NCBI GenBank assembly: GCA_964635265.1 | Contig: CAZWNV010000042.1 | Location: 1-18,117 of the forward strand | DNA length: 18,117 bases | Source: M55B175 sp964635265 | GTDB taxonomy: Bacteria > Desulfobacterota > Desulfobacteria > Desulfobacterales > Desulfosalsimonadaceae | Direction: 5' to 3' | Shown: one piece after another, positions 1 through 6,883 of the stretch | Numbering within the stretch: position 1 is the first letter of the stretch | Layout of the letters: each line of letters starts with the position of its first letter | Program-made: the position numbers and the translations under genes | The notes under the pieces: generated by a model | Seen by the model: the letters and a program-made list of their open reading frames with translations, nothing else | What the model was told of the DNA's origin: nothing | The model's database searches: none

Positions 1-1443
1 AATCCGGGTGATGGTGCCGTTCTCCCCTTCGACGGCAAGCGGCGCGGAAAGGTGGCTGAACACCTGGATGCGTTTTTTTTCGGCCATGGGCATGCAGGTC
101 TCCCAGGCCGTGGAGAAGCACTGGGCGGCGTCAACCGGCCCCAATTCCGGGGGGCCCTGCTGTTTCTGCTGCTGCCGGGTCAACTCCAGCAGATCATTTA
201 CGATGTTGGTCATTTGATTGGCGTTTTTCAGGATGGTCTGGATAAAGCCTTCCGCCTCATGGGATGCCCGCAGCTTTGGATCCATAAGGGTCTCGGCATA
301 TCCCTTGATGGAGGTGAGCGGTGTGCGCAGTTCGTGGGAGATATTGGCCACGAAGTCCTGGCGGACCTTTTCGAGCCGGACCAGTTCGCTGATGTCATGG
401 AATACCACTACCGCGCCTCCGTCAGGGATTCGAACGGGGTTTACCTCATAGACGGTGTCGGTGTCAATGGTTACCCTGCGGCTTTCCGGCTCTTTGCCGG
501 CCAGGATTTCATCGCATACACGCTGGATCTCGGGATTTAAAAAGACCTCCATGGGACGGTGGCCGATGCAGGTGGCGCCGCAGCGGGCAATTTTTCCCAG
601 AGCCGGGTTGCTGCTCCGGATGCGGCCGGTTTTGTCCAGCACCATGACCCCTTCCTGCATGCCCTCCAGGACCGCCTCCAGCTCCTGCTTCTGTGCCGTG
701 ATCATGGCAATGTTCTGCTGGATCTTGTCCGCCATCTGGTTGATGCAGGCCGAGAGCTCGGCAAACTCCGGGCCGCGGTGAATTTCCAGGCGCTTGGAGA
801 AGTTGCCCTCCCCGATTTCGCGGGTGGCGCGGATAATTCGGTTGATGGGGGTCTCCAGCCGTCTGGCCAGGAAGAAGCTGACAGCCAGGGTTAACAGGAA
901 AATGGCACCAAGGGAGAACCAGAAGCGGCCGGCGTAAAAGTGCAGTCGGGCTTCGATGTCGGAAACGGGTACGGCCACCCGCAGTATCGCCCCGGGATGG
1001 CCGGGCATTGCGATGGGCTTTGCGGCATAGATCATTTTGTGTTCCACCGTAGTGCTGTAGCGGACGCTCTGGCCGATTCCCTTTTTTCGGGCATCCATGA
1101 TCTCTTCCCGGTAGATGTGGCTCTCCATCTCCGGCACCTGGGGGTAGGCTACGGCAGAATCCGCCAGCACATCGCCCCTGGCGCCTACAAGGGTGATCCG
1201 GTGGTTGAGCTTTTTTCCCAGCCGGCTGATCCACTCGTCCCTGGCCCGGGAATCGGCAAAGGGCGCTTTCTGCCGGATCAGCCAGTGGCCGAGTTCCAGC
1301 TGCTGGCGGGCGTTGTCCCTGGCCTCGGCCATGATCTCCTCCTCCAGGGTCTGGAAGATGCAGTAGGCCGGGATGCAGAGCGCCGGGATAAGGATCAGCC
1401 AGAATGCAAGCAGCAGGCGGGTTCGAAAATGTATGGATCGCAT
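1..1443 (-). CDS. phoR: Phosphate-regulon sensor histidine kinase PhoR (C-terminus cut by window edge)
   Basis: Membrane sensor kinase that would phosphorylate the adjacent PhoB when phosphate is scarce. All 481 codons present stay open to base 1. Reading from the ATG at 1443: a first membrane segment (about residues 9-30), a periplasmic region (31-172), a second membrane segment (173-193), a HAMP linker (to about 245), a PAS domain (about 250-350) and a HisKA dimerisation domain. The H-box reads FVANISHELRTPL, with the phospho-acceptor His at residue 370. The ATP-binding domain only begins before the edge, so the N, G1 and G2 boxes are not visible. The start codon directly abuts the phoB stop (TAA then ATG), which suggests translational coupling. 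The name rests on the PAS-containing PhoR layout and the phoB/pst context; the kinase family itself is certain. Confidence 0.9.
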   Translation of the reverse strand, partial: MRSIHFRTRLLLAFWLILIPALCIPAYCIFQTLEEEIMAEARDNARQQLELGHWLIRQKAPFADSRARDEWISRLGKKLNHRITLVGARGDVLADSAVAYPQVPEMESHIYREEIMDARKKGIGQSVRYSTTVEHKMIYAAKPIAMPGHPGAILRVAVPVSDIEARLHFYAGRFWFSLGAIFLLTLAVSFFLARRLETPINRIIRATREIGEGNFSKRLEIHRGPEFAELSACINQMADKIQQNIAMITAQKQELEAVLEGMQEGVMVLDKTGRIRSSNPALGKIARCGATCIGHRPMEVFLNPEIQRVCDEILAGKEPESRRVTIDTDTVYEVNPVRIPDGGAVVVFHDISELVRLEKVRQDFVANISHELRTPLTSIKGYAETLMDPKLRASHEAEGFIQTILKNANQMTNIVNDLLELTRQQQKQQGPPELGPVDAAQCFSTAWETCMPMAEKKRIQVFSHLSAPLAVEGENGTITRI

Positions 1444-2127
1444 TTAGGTTTCCTTGAAACGATAGCCGATGCCGCGCACGGTTTCGATGGCTTGGGCATA
1501 GGGGCCGATTTTCTGCCGCAGGCGCCGGATGTGGGTATCCACTGTACGGGCATAGCCGTCAAACTGGTAGCCCCAGACCCGGTCCAGCAGTTGGTCCCGG
1601 CTGCGCACCTTTCCCTGATTGCGCAGCAGGTCCATGAGCAGGTTGAATTCGGTAACAGTCAGCGTGATCTCTTCTTCCCCTATCCATACGCGGTAACTGT
1701 CCGGTTCTATATAGAGGTCCTCGTATTTCAATATGGTTTCCGGCTGGTCCGGTTTCTCGTGCCGGCGCAGGATGGCCCGAATGCGCAGGATCAGCTCTCT
1801 GGGGCTGAAAGGCTTGACGATATAATCGTCCGCGCCCAGTTCCAAACCCACGATCCGGTCGACCTCTTCGCCCCTTGCCGTGAGCATGACCACGGGGATT
1901 TCCCTTGTTTTTTCATTCCGCTGCAGGGATTTGCAGACTTCCAGGCCGTCCATACCGGGCAGGATGAGATCCAGCAGGATCAGGTCCGGAATTTTTTCCG
2001 CTGCTGCCGCAAGCCCCGCGGCGCCATCTGCGGCCGAATAGGTGATGTAGCCCTCGGAGCGCAGGTGCCAATCGATTAAATGCAAAATGTCGGATTCATC
2101 CTCAATAATCAGTATGGATTTTGTCAT
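1444..2127 (-). CDS. phoB: Phosphate-regulon response regulator PhoB (OmpR family)
   Basis: A 227-residue transcription activator that, once phosphorylated by PhoR, binds Pho boxes upstream of phosphate genes. The receiver domain (1-120) has the acidic pocket (E9, D10), phospho-acceptor D53 in LILLDLILPGMDG, switch T83 and K105 in the VKPF motif. The C-terminal winged helix (about 130-227) carries the RTVDTHIRRLRQK recognition helix and ends in ETVRGIGYRFKET, typical of PhoB. The frame stays open upstream to 2172, but the ATG at 2127 gives the standard N-terminus and has a GGAAGG ribosome site about 8 bases before it. phoR follows with no gap. Divergent pstS and Pho-box repeats on both sides of the gap support autoregulation. 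Confidence 0.95.
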   Translation of the reverse strand: MTKSILIIEDESDILHLIDWHLRSEGYITYSAADGAAGLAAAAEKIPDLILLDLILPGMDGLEVCKSLQRNEKTREIPVVMLTARGEEVDRIVGLELGADDYIVKPFSPRELILRIRAILRRHEKPDQPETILKYEDLYIEPDSYRVWIGEEEITLTVTEFNLLMDLLRNQGKVRSRDQLLDRVWGYQFDGYARTVDTHIRRLRQKIGPYAQAIETVRGIGYRFKET

Positions 2128-2183
2128 GATCTGCCTTCCGGGTGAAATTGGGAACAAAGGCACCGTATACATTTTATGGTTCC

Positions 2184-2200
2184 ATTATGGTGACCATAAT
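2184..2200. promoter_or_regulatory. Perfect 17-bp palindrome over the phoB -10/start site
   Basis: ATTATGGTGACCATAAT has two perfect 8-bp arms around one central base. It overlaps the predicted phoB -10 and likely start site. It lacks the PhoB direct-repeat pattern, so it looks like an operator for a second, dimeric regulator. The TGGT-N-ACCA core recalls GntR-type operators, but the regulator is not identifiable here. Confidence 0.5.
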
Positions 2201-2224
2201 ATCCCTTATTGGCAGATGTGTGAA
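2196..2224 (-). promoter_or_regulatory. Predicted phoB promoter
   Basis: Minus-strand TTCACA (2219-2224, 5/6 of consensus), a 17-bp spacer, then TATTAT (2196-2201, 5/6). Transcription would start near 2189, giving a leader of about 60 bases to the phoB ATG. Prediction from sequence only. Confidence 0.55.
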
Positions 2225-2249
2225 ACTGGTGTGACAATTCGGTGACACG
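2219..2249 (-). promoter_or_regulatory. Pho-box-like repeats facing phoB
   Basis: On the plus strand TGAAA (2221), TGACA (2232) and TGACA (2243) recur exactly every 11 bp. Read on the minus strand these are TGTCA, TGTCA, TTTCA, leading into phoB. An 11-bp direct repeat of a TGTCA-like core is the known PhoB-binding pattern. The innermost unit overlaps the predicted phoB -35 (2219-2224), as is usual for PhoB-activated promoters. Confidence 0.7.
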
Positions 2250-2262
2250 GGTTCCGGCAAAT

Positions 2263-2305
2263 CGTCATAAATCCTTCGTGATTTTGTCACAGAATTGTCA
2301 AATTG
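2263..2305 (+). promoter_or_regulatory. Pho box and predicted pstS promoter region
   Basis: GTCA cores at 2264, 2286 and 2297 are spaced 22 and 11 bp apart, with a degenerate unit at 2275. The best pair is TTGTCACAGAA / TTGTCAAATTG (2284-2305). A TATTTT -10-like element (2312-2317) follows about 10 bp after the last TTGTCA, the spacing expected when a Pho box replaces the -35. It points toward pstS. Confidence 0.7.
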
Positions 2306-2379
2306 TGCAATTATTTTACGGATCATCACAGACGGCCCGGGACAAGAGCCGATCTGGCGATTAGGTTCTGTACAGAAGC

Positions 2380-2398
2380 AGCCGGCCTCCGGCCGGCT
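2380..2398 (+). repeat. GC-rich hairpin in the pstS leader
   Basis: AGCCGGCC and GGCCGGCT form a perfect 8-bp stem around a TCC loop, 40 bases before the pstS start. No T-run follows, so it is not an intrinsic terminator. It may stabilise the pstS mRNA or affect translation; this is inference. Confidence 0.5.
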
Positions 2399-2437
2399 GG
2401 AAAGGAAAACCGGAAATGCCAAAAAAAGGGAGATAGA

Positions 2438-3265
2438 ATGATGAAAATGAAGGCGGCAGCAACAGCTTGCAGGTTGGGTGCGGCAGTTTTCCTGGTACTC
2501 GTCCTGGCCACGGCCGGGTGGGCGCAGAAGCTGCAGATTAAAGGTTCCACAACGGTTCTGCCCATTGCGCAGAAGGCGGCGGAAGAGTTTATGAAGATTT
2601 ACCCGGATGTCAATGTCACGGTCTCCGGCGGGGGCTCCGGAAACGGCATCAAGGCCCTGATTGACGGCAACACCGATATCGCGGACGCCTCGCGCTTTAT
2701 CAAGCAGGAAGAAGTGAAAATGGCCGTGGACAACGGCGCATACCCCGTGCCCTTCGCGGTTGCCCGGGACTGCATCGTTCCGGTGGTTCATCCCTCCAAT
2801 CCGATAGAGGATTTAAGCCTTGCCCAGCTGAAGAAAATCTACCAGGGCAAGGTGCAAAACTGGGAGGAAGTCGGCGGAGAGGACCGGGAAATCGTGGTGA
2901 TATCCCGGGATACCTCCTCGGGCACGTATGAGGTCTGGGAAGAAATTGTCCTCGACGGCGGCCGTGTCTACCCCGGCGCCCTGCTGCAGGCTTCCAACGG
3001 GGCGGTGGCCCAGGCTGTGGCGAAAAACAAGTTTGCCATCGGCTATGTGGGTCTGAGCTATATCAATAAGGACTTGAAAGCCATAAGCGTTGACGGGGAG
3101 GAGGCAAGTATCGAGAATGCAGTAGCCTATCCGGTCAGCCGGGAGCTGTTCATGTTTACCCGGGGCTGGCCTTCAGGGGCTACCATGAAGTTTATCAGCT
3201 ATATACTCCATCCCAAAAAGGGCCAGGAGCTTGTGGCGGAAACAGGTTATGTGCCCCTGTATTAA
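2438..3265 (+). CDS. pstS: Periplasmic phosphate-binding protein PstS
   Basis: The 275-residue solute-binding subunit of the high-affinity phosphate ABC importer. A Sec signal peptide (basic start, hydrophobic stretch about residues 12-25) ends near AGWA, with probable cleavage before QK around residue 30. Phosphate-ligand motifs follow: KGSTTVLPIA just after the signal, SGGGSGNG in the first lobe, and SRDTSSGTYEVWEE in the second. The frame is open from 2303, but the ATG at 2438 (or the adjacent one at 2441) has a GGGAG ribosome site and gives the signal peptide. No lipoprotein cysteine was seen, so the protein should be soluble in the periplasm. It heads pstS-pstC-pstA and lies behind a Pho box. 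Confidence 0.95.
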   Translation: MMKMKAAATACRLGAAVFLVLVLATAGWAQKLQIKGSTTVLPIAQKAAEEFMKIYPDVNVTVSGGGSGNGIKALIDGNTDIADASRFIKQEEVKMAVDNGAYPVPFAVARDCIVPVVHPSNPIEDLSLAQLKKIYQGKVQNWEEVGGEDREIVVISRDTSSGTYEVWEEIVLDGGRVYPGALLQASNGAVAQAVAKNKFAIGYVGLSYINKDLKAISVDGEEASIENAVAYPVSRELFMFTRGWPSGATMKFISYILHPKKGQELVAETGYVPLY

Positions 3266-3344
3266 TGGTTGATAGCTTCGGAGGAAACAGGTAAAGCACA
3301 TCGCCGGATGTCCCTGCATCCTGCAACGCAAACGGTTTTGGACT

Positions 3345-4238
3345 ATGGCAGCAAAAAGACAGATTCGGGAAAGCGCCATCCGCTGGGGGTTTTTTCTGGT
3401 GGCCTTTATCTCCATCGCGGTTTTGGCGATGATCCTGGTGTTTTTGGTGAAAGAGGGCCTGCCGATATTTGAGGAGGTTTCTGTAAAGAGCTTTTTCTTC
3501 GGAAAGTTCTGGTATCCGACGGCAGACCCTCCGGATTTCGGGGCCCTGCCCCTGATCATGGCCTCGTTGATGGTTACCGGCCTCTCAGCGCTGGTCTCCA
3601 TTCCCCTGGGCGTGATGACCGCGATTTATCTCGGCGAGATCGCCTCGCCGCGGATCAAGGAGGTCGCCAAGCCCATGGTGGAGATGCTGGCATCACTGCC
3701 CTCTGTTGTGATCGGCTTTTTCGGCATGGTGGTGGTGGGGCCCCTGCTCCAGGACGTGTTTGCCATTCCCACGGGCCTGAACCTGTTTAATGCGTCGCTG
3801 ATGCTCGCCTTTATGTCCGTACCCACTATTACCACCATTTCCGAAGACGCTATCGCCAGTGTTCCTGCAGAGCTCAAGGAAGCTTCCCTGGCACTGGGGG
3901 CAACCCACTGGGAGAGCATTACGCGCGTGATTCTGCCGGCCTCCCTCTCCGGCGTGAGCACGGGTATCATTCTGGGCATGTCCCGCGCCATCGGCGAGAC
4001 CATGGTCGTATTGATGGTGGCAGGCGGGGCTGCCATGATCCCTGATTCTTTGTTTGATCCCTGCCGGCCCATGCCGGCCAGCATCGCTGCGGAAATGGCC
4101 GAAGCGCCGTTTCGCAGTGATCATTACCACGCTCTTTTCGCCATTGGCTTGGTGCTCTTTGTTTTTACCCTGATGTTTAACTTTATTGCGGACTACATTT
4201 CCCACAAGCATCGGCAGGTGGGAGCAGCAACCTTGTAA
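3345..4238 (+). CDS. pstC: Phosphate ABC transporter permease PstC
   Basis: A 297-residue inner-membrane permease that pairs with PstA to form the phosphate channel. About six hydrophobic segments are visible, the first at residues 14-36 and the last near 264-284. The cytoplasmic EAA loop that docks the ATPase reads EASLALGATHWESITRV (179-195). The SIAAEMAEA segment near 246-254 is typical of PstC. It starts 79 bp after pstS. The ATG at 3345 lacks a good ribosome site; a GGAGG sits near 3281, too far upstream to serve it, and no better in-frame ATG or GTG was found. PstC/PstA assignment follows order and motifs. Confidence 0.92.
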   Translation: MAAKRQIRESAIRWGFFLVAFISIAVLAMILVFLVKEGLPIFEEVSVKSFFFGKFWYPTADPPDFGALPLIMASLMVTGLSALVSIPLGVMTAIYLGEIASPRIKEVAKPMVEMLASLPSVVIGFFGMVVVGPLLQDVFAIPTGLNLFNASLMLAFMSVPTITTISEDAIASVPAELKEASLALGATHWESITRVILPASLSGVSTGIILGMSRAIGETMVVLMVAGGAAMIPDSLFDPCRPMPASIAAEMAEAPFRSDHYHALFAIGLVLFVFTLMFNFIADYISHKHRQVGAATL

Positions 4239-4255
4239 AAAACCGGCAGAGCAGT

Positions 4256-5146
4256 ATGGAAGCTGAAAAACGACAGAACCAAAGCTCGGGCAGGATCGTG
4301 ATGCGGCGCAAAGCCAGCCAGGCCGGCTTCTTCGCGCTGTTTCGGGCGGCTGCCCTCGTAAATGCCCTGGCCCTTTTTATCGTGGTGTTTTTCCTGGTAA
4401 TAAACGGCTGGAAAGCGATTGACTGGACCTTTCTGACCCAGGCCCCCACGGATTCCATGACCAGGGGCGGCATTTTTCCCGCTATCGTGGGCACCATTTA
4501 TTTGAGCATCGGGGCCATGGCGGTTGCCTTTCCGCTGGGGCTTGCCTCTGCAGTGTATTTGAGCGAATATGCCAGTCAGGGCATGTTCGTGCGGGCGATT
4601 CGCTTCGGGATCAACAACCTGGCCGGGGTGCCCTCCATCGTTTTCGGGCTCTTCGGGCTTGCCTTCTTTGTCACCTGGATGAATCTTGAGGTGAGCATCC
4701 TCTCGGGCTCTCTTACCCTGGGCATTCTTTCGCTGCCGGTGGTGATCGGCACCTCGGAAGAGGCGCTGCGGGCGGTGCCGAGTACCTACAGGGAAGCCTC
4801 GCTGGGGCTGGGGGCAACCAAGTGGCAGACCATATCCCGGGTGGTGATGCCGGCCGCCCTTCCTTCCATGATAACGGGCGGGATCCTGGCGTTGAGCCGG
4901 GCAGCCGGAGAAACGGCCGCCATCATGTTCACCGCCGCGGTATACTACACCACCCAGATGCCGTCCTCGCTGCTCGATCCCGTTATGGCCCTTCCCTACC
5001 ACATTTATGTGCTGGCAACCGCGGGTACCAATATCGAACAAACCCGTCCCCTGCAGTACGGTACGGCACTGGTGCTGGTTGTGCTCGTCCTTGGCATGAA
5101 CCTGGCTGCCATTATTTACCGGGCCCGCCTGCGCAAGAAAAAATAA
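4256..5146 (+). CDS. pstA: Phosphate ABC transporter permease PstA
   Basis: A 296-residue second permease of the phosphate importer. Segments include a long N-terminal helix (about 30-50), TIYLSIGAMAVAFPLGLASA (80-99), the VPSIVFGLFGLAF helix (125-137) and an EAA loop EASLGLGATKWQTISRV (180-196). It starts 17 bp after pstC. The ATG at 4256 has little ribosome site; ATG 4301 (residue 16, preceded by GTG) would still keep every membrane segment and is a reasonable alternative. No pstB or phoU follows, so the ATPase that this loop must contact is encoded outside the visible part of the operon. Confidence 0.92.
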   Translation: MEAEKRQNQSSGRIVMRRKASQAGFFALFRAAALVNALALFIVVFFLVINGWKAIDWTFLTQAPTDSMTRGGIFPAIVGTIYLSIGAMAVAFPLGLASAVYLSEYASQGMFVRAIRFGINNLAGVPSIVFGLFGLAFFVTWMNLEVSILSGSLTLGILSLPVVIGTSEEALRAVPSTYREASLGLGATKWQTISRVVMPAALPSMITGGILALSRAAGETAAIMFTAAVYYTTQMPSSLLDPVMALPYHIYVLATAGTNIEQTRPLQYGTALVLVVLVLGMNLAAIIYRARLRKKK

Positions 5147-5169
5147 AGCCGCGCCCTGCCGTTTTGGGT

Positions 5170-5198
5170 TTGGCATCACCGCCGGCCGGTGTTATTGT
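5170..5198 (+). promoter_or_regulatory. Predicted promoter of the His-rich gene with a dyad in its spacer
   Basis: TTGGCA (5170-5175, 5/6), a 17-bp spacer, then TATTGT (5193-5198, 4/6). The spacer holds the inverted repeat CACCGCCGGCCGGTG (5177-5191; 5-bp arms around CCGGC). That position suits an operator. The same hairpin, with a T-run from 5202, could instead act as a weak terminator for pstSCA; the 10-base gap between stem and T-run argues against a strong one. Confidence 0.45.
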
Positions 5199-5241
5199 AT
5201 ATTTTTTTCATGATAATTTCCGGCAGAGGAAAGGAGCGGCC

Positions 5242-5589
5242 ATGACACATTCTCATGATCATGATCATGATCACGAATCCGGGCACAGCCACAGCCATTC
5301 CCACGGTCACAGCCATGACCACGAACACGGCCATGACCACGAACACGGCCATTCGCATCACAGCGACGGCGGCGGGGAAATGCCTTTTGCCCAGAAGCTC
5401 GCCAAAATCCTGGACCATTGGATAAAACACAATATGGAGCATGCAAGCACCTACAATGACTGGGCCGACCGCGCAAGGCAGGCCGGTATGCCGGAAGTGG
5501 CGGAGCAGCTGGAGGAAGCCGCCAATATGAATTTTGCCATGAACGAGACCTTTGAGAAGGCCAAGCAGCTGAGCGGGAGCGGCAAATAA
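5242..5589 (+). CDS. Small His-rich, probably metal-binding protein
   Basis: A 115-residue protein in two parts. Residues 1-46 are almost all His, Asp, Glu, Gly and Ser, in HDHDHDH and GHSHDHEH runs with about twenty histidines; such tracts bind Ni, Zn, Co or Cu. Residues 47-115 form a probable two-helix hairpin beginning MPFAQKLAKILDHWIKHNME and rich in Glu, Ala and Lys, with conserved-looking His in HWIKHNMEH. No signal peptide or membrane segment was seen, so it should be cytoplasmic. The ATG at 5242 has a strong AGAGGAAAGGAG ribosome site. It follows pstA by 95 bp but has its own predicted promoter. A metal store or chaperone role is inference; the family was not firmly recognised. Confidence 0.8.
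   Translation: MTHSHDHDHDHESGHSHSHSHGHSHDHEHGHDHEHGHSHHSDGGGEMPFAQKLAKILDHWIKHNMEHASTYNDWADRARQAGMPEVAEQLEEAANMNFAMNETFEKAKQLSGSGK
5254..5347 (+). repeat. In-frame tandem repeats coding the His tract
   Basis: CATGAT is repeated three times at 5254-5271. The 18-bp unit GCCATGACCACGAACACG then occurs twice in exact tandem (5312-5329 and 5330-5347). Both units keep the reading frame, so slippage would lengthen or shorten the His tract without disrupting the gene. Confidence 0.85.
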
Positions 5590-5614
5590 CGGCAGGGCGC
5601 TGTCTGTCTGCCTC

Positions 5615-6883
5615 TCAAAGGCGCTGGATCAGGTACAAATAGCAGGGCAGGCGGCACATTCGTTTGAACTCGAGAAACTTGCTGCGCATCTCTTCCTTCG
5701 AGCCGATGTTTTCCATTGGCGAGACATATATGGTGCCTTTGCTGTGAAAATGCTTCAGGTGATTATGGGTAAGGTCCACAATGGAAGCCAGGTGCCCTTC
5801 CGGGAGGTCGGCCCCGTAGATAAAATTCCCGCTGACCTCAACGTTTGGATAGCGCTGGTTGACGGCGATCATGCGCTTGAAGGCCTTGGTGACTTTTTTC
5901 GGGGTAAGCGGTTTGCCGATGGCGGCAAAGGTTTCTGCATGCGCCGATTCCAGGCCCAGGTTGATGTAGCTGAAAAAGGGGAGGCGGTCGAGCATGGCAA
6001 AGAGATCCTCCTCACAGCGGAGCATGGAATCCACTGAACCGAAAAGAAACATCCGCGGCTCCTGCATCCGCGAACTGCCTATCGCAAGGCCCTCGTAGGC
6101 CTGGCGGGCGGCAAAGGCAATCAGTTCCTTGTCCGCAAAAAGGGCGTCGTGCTGGCCCAGAAAAATACTGTTGTAGTTGACAAGCTCCGGGCCGAAAAAC
6201 TCGCGCAGCGCCTGTATCTGCTCCCTGATGTTTTCCCTGGTCCGCAGGGTAAGGCTTTTTCCTGATTTTACCCGGCAGAAGCTGCAGTTGTAGAGGCAGC
6301 CGTCCGCAATAATGACCGGTATGACGTCGTATTCTACATGCCGGGCGTCCGGGGGGAGAACGGATACCTGGCCGCCGATGATTTCATGAAAGCGCTGCGC
6401 CCGCTCCTCCAGTTCTTCAGGCCCTTTCTGCGCTGCCTGACGGATAAACGTGGCGAGTTTTGCCGGCATGCCGGCAAGGTTCATCCGCGAGAGGCGCTCG
6501 CGCAGTTCGTGCCATGCAGCAAAAGCTTTCTCCACATCCGGGCTGTTGAAACGATCGCTGAACAAAACCGCGTTGGTGTCATAAGAAAGACAGGGCACGT
6601 AGTATTCGCCGGTAAAATCAAAGGCCCCGGAATAGCCTCCCGCAGAAAAATAGGCCCAGTCGTTTCCGGGTGTTCTTTTGAGCCATTCCGCGGCATCCAG
6701 CCACCCTCCGCCGTGGCCCTGGATGGTTCGGATTTCTCCGTTCAGGCTAAACTCAAAGGTGTAATCCGGGCTCTTGATTTCGTGGTAGACACCGTAGCGA
6801 ATAGGGACGCTGATTTTGATGTAGCGGTCCGCGCCTTCTTTTTCCAGGGTGATGACAAGGTCTTCGACTTTATGAATTTCCAT
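5615..6883 (-). CDS. Radical SAM protein of unknown function
   Basis: A 422-residue enzyme that would cleave S-adenosylmethionine through a [4Fe-4S] cluster. The CX3CX2C motif CLYNCSFC lies at residues 196-203 (C196, C200, C203). After it come GQHDALFADKELIAFAARQ, then NLGLESAHAE and KPLTPKKVTKAF, in the pattern of HemN/Elp3-like radical SAM barrels. The first 190 residues form a separate beta-rich domain (GEIRTIQGHGGGWLDAAEW) that I do not recognise. The ATG at 6883 lies inside the end of the U32 gene (14-bp overlap) with no clear ribosome site, implying translation coupled to it. Substrate unknown; the context suggests work with the U32 protein, perhaps on RNA or a cofactor. Confidence 0.85.
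   Translation of the reverse strand: MEIHKVEDLVITLEKEGADRYIKISVPIRYGVYHEIKSPDYTFEFSLNGEIRTIQGHGGGWLDAAEWLKRTPGNDWAYFSAGGYSGAFDFTGEYYVPCLSYDTNAVLFSDRFNSPDVEKAFAAWHELRERLSRMNLAGMPAKLATFIRQAAQKGPEELEERAQRFHEIIGGQVSVLPPDARHVEYDVIPVIIADGCLYNCSFCRVKSGKSLTLRTRENIREQIQALREFFGPELVNYNSIFLGQHDALFADKELIAFAARQAYEGLAIGSSRMQEPRMFLFGSVDSMLRCEEDLFAMLDRLPFFSYINLGLESAHAETFAAIGKPLTPKKVTKAFKRMIAVNQRYPNVEVSGNFIYGADLPEGHLASIVDLTHNHLKHFHSKGTIYVSPMENIGSKEEMRSKFLEFKRMCRLPCYLYLIQRL

Larger units (their letters stand above)
2128..2437. promoter_or_regulatory. Divergent phoB / pstS control region
   Basis: This 310-bp gap has no convincing gene. It holds two sets of 11-bp-spaced TGTCA-type repeats pointing outward, a predicted phoB promoter, a 17-bp palindrome over that promoter, and a GC-rich hairpin in the pstS leader. 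These are listed separately. The arrangement fits coordinated PhoB control of both transcription units. Confidence 0.8.

Noticed and set aside
940..2079. A 379-codon plus-strand frame
   Set aside because: It is the antisense shadow of phoR and phoB, both of which show full domain motifs.
4193..5179. A 328-codon minus-strand frame rich in His, Gly and Arg
   Set aside because: It is the shadow of pstA; its composition comes from reading hydrophobic codons backwards.
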